Part shown: piece after piece, positions 9,933-12,112 of the stretch
How the letters are laid out: every line of letters begins with the position of its first letter
Position numbering within the stretch: the first letter of the stretch is position 1
DNA from: an uncultured Angelakisella sp.
Lineage (GTDB): Bacteria; Bacillota; Clostridia; Oscillospirales; Ruminococcaceae
DNA: 12,112 nucleotides
Reading direction: 5' to 3'
NCBI GenBank assembly: GCA_947564495.1
Contig: CANOCD010000013.1
Coordinates: 1 to 12,112 of the forward strand
Notes under the pieces: generated by a model
Told to the model about the DNA's origin: nothing
What the model saw: the letters and a program-made list of their open reading frames with translations, nothing else
Databases searched by the model: none
Made by a program: the position numbers and the translations under genes

Positions 9933-9946
9933 GCCCGCTGGCTCAT
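9899..9946 (-). pseudogene. 3' end remnant of a second ankyrin-repeat gene
   Basis: In frame on the minus strand this reads MSQRAWRYAGAKGLL and a stop. The last ten residues, WRYAGAKGLL, are identical to the end of the ankyrin protein at 11305, and 37 bases around the stop are a perfect copy. The ATG at 9946 overlaps the stop of the VapB-tail ORF upstream (ATGA). The remainder of the ankyrin gene is missing. It is most simply a deletion remnant; whether the 15 codons are translated is unknown. Confidence 0.7.
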
Positions 9947-10071
9947 AGGGAATCCCTTGGAGTTTCCACGCCCTGGTTTCTGCCGGAGGGGAAAAAGTCC
10001 TCGGTGAAGCTGTCCAGGCCCTCCAGGAAAACCCGCCAGGCAAGGGCGATTTGGGCAAGGAGGTAAGCCAT
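9943..10071 (-). pseudogene. Free-standing C-terminal tail of a VapB antitoxin, coupled to the MerR gene
   Basis: This short ORF was found by reading the gap after the MerR gene. It encodes 42 residues that begin MAYLLAQIALAW and continue as RVFLEGLDSFTEDFF, then a GRNQGVETPR-type end. From the Trp onward it aligns without gaps over 33 codons with the C-terminus of the intact VapB at 11056-11286. It differs at about 16 bases, five of them synonymous third-position changes, so it is a diverged paralogue and not a recent copy. The N-terminal AbrB-like DNA-binding half is absent. The ATG at 10071 (or 10074 in the same frame) overlaps the MerR stop, and AAGGGGG lies just upstream, so it could be translated by coupling. 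In VapB proteins the C-terminal tail is the part that binds and blocks VapC. It is either a gene remnant or a retained neutralising peptide. Confidence 0.7.
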
Positions 10072-10928
10072 CATGCTTCCCCCTTCTGCTGATAAAAGCC
10101 CCGGATCGCTCGGGCGATGTACTCCGCCGTCCCCGGCCCGTAGCTTTCCGCCAGCCTTTCCCGGGCCCTCTCCTCCTCCAGGCTATCCGCCAGGGCCAGC
10201 ATCATCCCGGCCTCTTCCTTAAGCAGGAAGAACCGTTTCATCACAAAGCCGTACTCCCCCACGATCTCCCGGACCTGGAAGGAATCCACCGGGCAGTTCT
10301 GTTTGGCGGCCAGTTTTTCCAGGATGGCCGCTTCCCGCTTCCGAAAGGCTTCGGCTACCTCCCGGCCGGGAGGGTTTTTCAGAAGCTCCAAATAAGCGGG
10401 CTTGCCGCCATACCACTCCGCGATCTTGGCGTACTCCCTTTGCAGCTTGGGGGAGGAAACGGTCCGAAGGTAATGCTCCCGCCACTTCTCCACGCTCCCA
10501 AATTCCCCCACGGCCAGGTCCCGAAGTTTTTCCGGCATCCGGTCCAGGGTAAGGCGGAACATCTCCTCCATCTCGGTCCTGGTAAAAAAGCTGAAATCCA
10601 TTCTGTCCTCTCCTCTCTCCAAATCGTCGATGCTGGCGATGAGTCGCTCCAGCCGCTCCTTTTTCGCCGCCAGCATCCTCCGCTGGGTCCGCAGGATGCG
10701 GGCCCGGTCCATCGCCGGGTCCTCCAGAATATCCCGGATCTTCCCCAGGGGGAGATCGAACTCCCGGAAGAACAGGATCTGCCGCAGGCGGTCCAGGGCG
10801 TCGTCGTCATACAGGCGGTATCCGGCCTCCGTCTTTTCCGAAGGGCGCAGCAGGCCAATCTCGTCGTAGTAGTGAAGGGCTCGGACGCTGACGCCGGTCA
10901 GCGCAGAAACTTCTTTTACAGTCCGCAT
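10071..10928 (-). CDS. MerR family transcriptional regulator with TipAS-like ligand-binding domain
   Basis: The ATG at 10928 follows an AAGGAGG site. The 285-residue protein begins with the MerR winged helix-turn-helix, TVKEVSALTGVSVRALHYYDEIGLL (3-27), then GYRLYDDDALDRLRQILFFRE and LPLGKIRDIL. A coiled-coil dimer helix follows (RTQRRMLAAKKERLERLI). The C-terminal half matches the TipAS antibiotic-recognition fold pattern: AEWYGGKPAYLELL, then a helix bundle with LEEERARERLAESYGPGTAEYIARAIRGFY. Regulators of this kind bind small molecules, often peptide antibiotics or drugs, and activate promoters with a long spacer. Its own promoter has a 19-base spacer, so autoregulation is likely. No transporter or resistance gene is next to it, and the only genes coupled downstream are a VapB tail and an ankyrin remnant. 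The ligand is unknown. Confidence 0.9.
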   Translation of the reverse strand: MRTVKEVSALTGVSVRALHYYDEIGLLRPSEKTEAGYRLYDDDALDRLRQILFFREFDLPLGKIRDILEDPAMDRARILRTQRRMLAAKKERLERLIASIDDLERGEDRMDFSFFTRTEMEEMFRLTLDRMPEKLRDLAVGEFGSVEKWREHYLRTVSSPKLQREYAKIAEWYGGKPAYLELLKNPPGREVAEAFRKREAAILEKLAAKQNCPVDSFQVREIVGEYGFVMKRFFLLKEEAGMMLALADSLEEERARERLAESYGPGTAEYIARAIRGFYQQKGEA

Positions 10929-10961
10929 GGGGGACGCCTCCTTTTTTTCCGGCTGGGGCCT

Positions 10962-10992
10962 ATTATAAGCTATGACGTTCCGTGAGGGTCAA
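10962..10992 (-). promoter_or_regulatory. MerR-type promoter with 19-base spacer and operator dyad
   Basis: On the minus strand TTGACC (10992-10987) and TATAAT (10967-10962) are 19 bases apart, longer than the 17 preferred by sigma-A alone. This is the hallmark of promoters activated by MerR proteins. The spacer region holds an imperfect dyad, with ACCCTCACG facing ACGTCATAGCT. The MerR ATG is about 34 bases downstream, so the gene probably controls itself. Confidence 0.72.
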
Positions 10993-11019
10993 GGGGGGCT
11001 GGAAATTTTTTTGGCGAAG

Positions 11020-11042
11020 AAAAAACAGCCGCTTGGCGGCTG
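11020..11042 (-). terminator. Intrinsic terminator of the ankyrin-VapB operon
   Basis: CAGCCGC (11026-11032) and GCGGCTG (11036-11042) form a perfect 7-bp stem with a 3-base loop. Read on the minus strand it is followed by six T residues (11025-11020). It lies 14 bases after the VapB stop and before the MerR promoter, so the MerR gene is a separate transcription unit. Confidence 0.88.
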
Positions 11043-11055
11043 CATGGCGCGCGGG

Positions 11056-11286
11056 TCACAGGGGCTCCCTTGGGGTTTCCACACCTTGGTCCCTGCCAGC
11101 GGAGAAAAAGTCCTCGGTGAAGCTGTTCAGACTCTCCAGGAAAACCTGCCAGGCGGCGTCCCCGGGCGCCAACGCCACAAGGTCCCCCAGCTGCCGGACC
11201 AAGAACTCCCTTTTGCCCAAGGGGAACCGCCTGGGCAGGCGTACCGCCCGGCCCCCTGGAATGCGAAAAACTTTTCCAATGGACAT
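11056..11286 (-). CDS. vapB: VapB-type antitoxin (AbrB/SpoVT-like), orphan
   Basis: VapB proteins bind the PIN-domain RNase VapC through their C-terminus and their own promoter through an N-terminal AbrB-like swapped-hairpin domain. The 76-residue protein shows both parts. The N-terminus MSIGKVFRIPGGRAVRLPRRF (1-21) matches the family pattern of GRSQAVRLP, and the C-terminal tail AAWQVFLESLNSFTEDFF (44-61) is followed by GRDQG and REPL, as in clostridial VapB. The ATG at 11286 is chosen because GGGAGG lies 8 bases upstream; a GTG 9 bases earlier would overlap that site. The gene lies 18 bases after the ankyrin gene and is followed directly by a terminator. No VapC (PIN domain) ORF is present on either side. 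The partner toxin is therefore lost, located elsewhere, or replaced by the ankyrin protein. Confidence 0.82.
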   Translation of the reverse strand: MSIGKVFRIPGGRAVRLPRRFPLGKREFLVRQLGDLVALAPGDAAWQVFLESLNSFTEDFFSAGRDQGVETPREPL

Positions 11287-11301
11287 AACGCCCACCTCCC
11301 G

Positions 11302-11338
11302 AGGTCACAGAAGCCCTTTGGCCCCGGCATACCGCCAC
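11302..11338. repeat. 37-bp perfect direct repeat, copy 2 (other copy at 9896-9932)
   Basis: The 37 bases around the stop of the intact ankyrin gene, starting AGGTCACAGAAGCCC on the plus strand, occur again without a mismatch at 9896-9932, in the same orientation and about 1.4 kb away. The other copy lies in the ankyrin remnant. Homology stops sharply on both sides. It could support recombination that deletes the MerR and VapB genes between the copies. Confidence 0.9.
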
Positions 11339-12033
11339 AGAAAAGCCCGGGTGCGGGCGGTGCGGTCCACGTCCCCTTTGATGACCGTCCGGTACTCCTT
11401 CCCCCGGATGGTATAGGTCTGGACCAGGTCCTCCTTTGGCACGAACTCGTCCAGATACCTGGCCCGGTTGCTCTCCATAGGGGCAGGTTCCGGGAAGTGC
11501 CCACGGCTGGCCCAAGCCTGGAAGTCCGCACCGTGCGCCAGGAGCAGGTCCAGCAGTCCTTCCAGCTGCCTTTCCGCCTTCTCCCAGACGGCGGAGTAGA
11601 CCTCCTTTTCCAGCAGCTGCTCCCCGTCGGACATGGCTGCGTTGAGGGCGTCGTAGCCGTTAGAGGCCCGCTTGTTGGGGTCTGCCCCATGCTTCAGCAG
11701 TTCCTCCACCAGGCTGAGCCCCTGGTCCGATAGGGCAACATCCTGGCGGCAAAGGCTCATCAGGGTCATCTTGATGGCGTCGTGGAGGACCGGGCACCGC
11801 AGGCCGGGGTCCTCGTCCTCCGCCTCCATAAAGTTGACGTCGGCGCCCCTTTGGATCAGGAGCTCCGCAATTTCCCCGGCCCCCGTTTTCAGGGCCACCT
11901 GGAGGGGGGACTGGCCGTTGTCCTTTTTCGGCGGAGGGACCGCCACCGAGTTTACTGCCTCCGGATGCTTCTCCAGGATGGCCCGGACCTCCTCCGGCTT
12001 GTTCTGGCGAATGGCCTGGAACAGTTTTTTCAT
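11305..12033 (-). CDS. Ankyrin-repeat protein, co-transcribed with a VapB antitoxin
   Basis: The ATG at 12033 is chosen because GGAGG lies 8 bases upstream and the promoter (12062-12090) lies before it; a longer reading to 12090 would start inside the promoter. The 242-residue protein has about four ankyrin-type repeats. They are KLFQAIRQNKPEEVRAILEKH (near 3-23), GQSPLQVALKTG with ELLIQRGADVN (near 38-66), LHDAIK with LVEELLKHGADPN (near 82-118), and GYDALNAAMSDG with LLDLLLAHGADF (near 124-170). A charged C-terminal domain without repeats follows (from about 172), ending in DRTARTRAFLWRYAGAKGLL. No signal peptide or membrane segment is seen. Ankyrin repeats mediate protein binding, and the partner is unknown. 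Directly downstream in the same operon is vapB, an arrangement I do not know as a described module. The 3' end is duplicated at 9899. Confidence 0.85.
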   Translation of the reverse strand: MKKLFQAIRQNKPEEVRAILEKHPEAVNSVAVPPPKKDNGQSPLQVALKTGAGEIAELLIQRGADVNFMEAEDEDPGLRCPVLHDAIKMTLMSLCRQDVALSDQGLSLVEELLKHGADPNKRASNGYDALNAAMSDGEQLLEKEVYSAVWEKAERQLEGLLDLLLAHGADFQAWASRGHFPEPAPMESNRARYLDEFVPKEDLVQTYTIRGKEYRTVIKGDVDRTARTRAFLWRYAGAKGLL

Positions 12034-12061
12034 AGGAACACCTCCAGCTTTTTCTGCTCCT

Positions 12062-12090
12062 ATTTTACCATGATTTTTCAGCTCCTTCAA
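12062..12090 (-). promoter_or_regulatory. Promoter of the ankyrin-VapB operon
   Basis: On the minus strand TTGAAG (12090-12085) and TAAAAT (12067-12062) are separated by exactly 17 bases. The ankyrin ATG is 28 bases downstream. The match is good but less strict than the other promoters in the window. Confidence 0.65.
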
Positions 12091-12112
12091 CGTCCGCTCC
12101 CCACAGCAGTAC

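Noticed and set aside
10929..11055. VapC toxin gene beside vapB
   Set aside because: Only a terminator, a promoter and 70 or so bases of spacer lie here. No PIN-domain frame was found in any reading of the 9.8-12.1 kb region.
11305..12090. Longer ankyrin start at 12090
   Set aside because: It would begin inside the -35 box of the promoter, and the ATG at 12033 has a strong GGAGG site.

Overview
The window looks like a chromosomal piece of a GC-rich low-temperature-unremarkable Firmicute, most likely a gut clostridium of the Oscillospiraceae type (Flavonifractor/Pseudoflavonifractor-like; this is inference). The grounds are the SRP RNA-dnaX-ybaB-recR gene order typical of Firmicutes, strong AGGAGG-type ribosome binding sites, sigma-A promoters with near-consensus TTGACA/TATAAT boxes, the clostridial subtype of PurA, and very high GC at third codon positions. 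The first ~290 bases are far more AT-rich than the rest and look foreign to it.

Layout. (1) 1-258: left-edge fragment of an AT-rich small-GTPase-like gene on the minus strand with a perfect sigma-A promoter, broken by an in-frame TAA before its G3 motif. (2) 363-1442 (+): an ATPase-like protein of two repeated halves whose P-loops have both lost the Walker A residues. (3) 1512-4860 (-): operon pyrG-purA-C_GCAxxG_C_C-type cysteine protein. It is driven by a promoter at 4979-5008, has a strong terminator hairpin inside the pyrG leader, and ends at a bidirectional terminator shared with (2). (4) 5044-9885 (+): SRP RNA, dnaX, an unrecognised 125-residue gene, ybaB, recR, an ApbE lipoprotein and a small membrane protein, tightly packed and closed by an intrinsic terminator. 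(5) 9899-12090 (-): an accessory block. An ankyrin-repeat gene and an orphan VapB antitoxin form one operon with its own promoter and terminator. A TipA-like MerR regulator follows with its own 19-bp-spacer promoter. Coupled to the end of the MerR gene are the C-terminal tail of a second VapB and then the C-terminal end of a second ankyrin gene.

Region 4 combines the protein-targeting RNA, the replication clamp loader and recombination repair, as in many Firmicutes; region 3 makes CTP and AMP precursors. The most interesting part is region 5. No VapC toxin is visible, yet an intact VapB is paired with an ankyrin protein, and a second copy of the pair survives only as a free-standing antitoxin tail translationally coupled to a MerR regulator, plus a 37-bp perfect repeat of the ankyrin gene end. 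This suggests either an eroded tandem array of ankyrin/antitoxin units or a retained small neutralising peptide.
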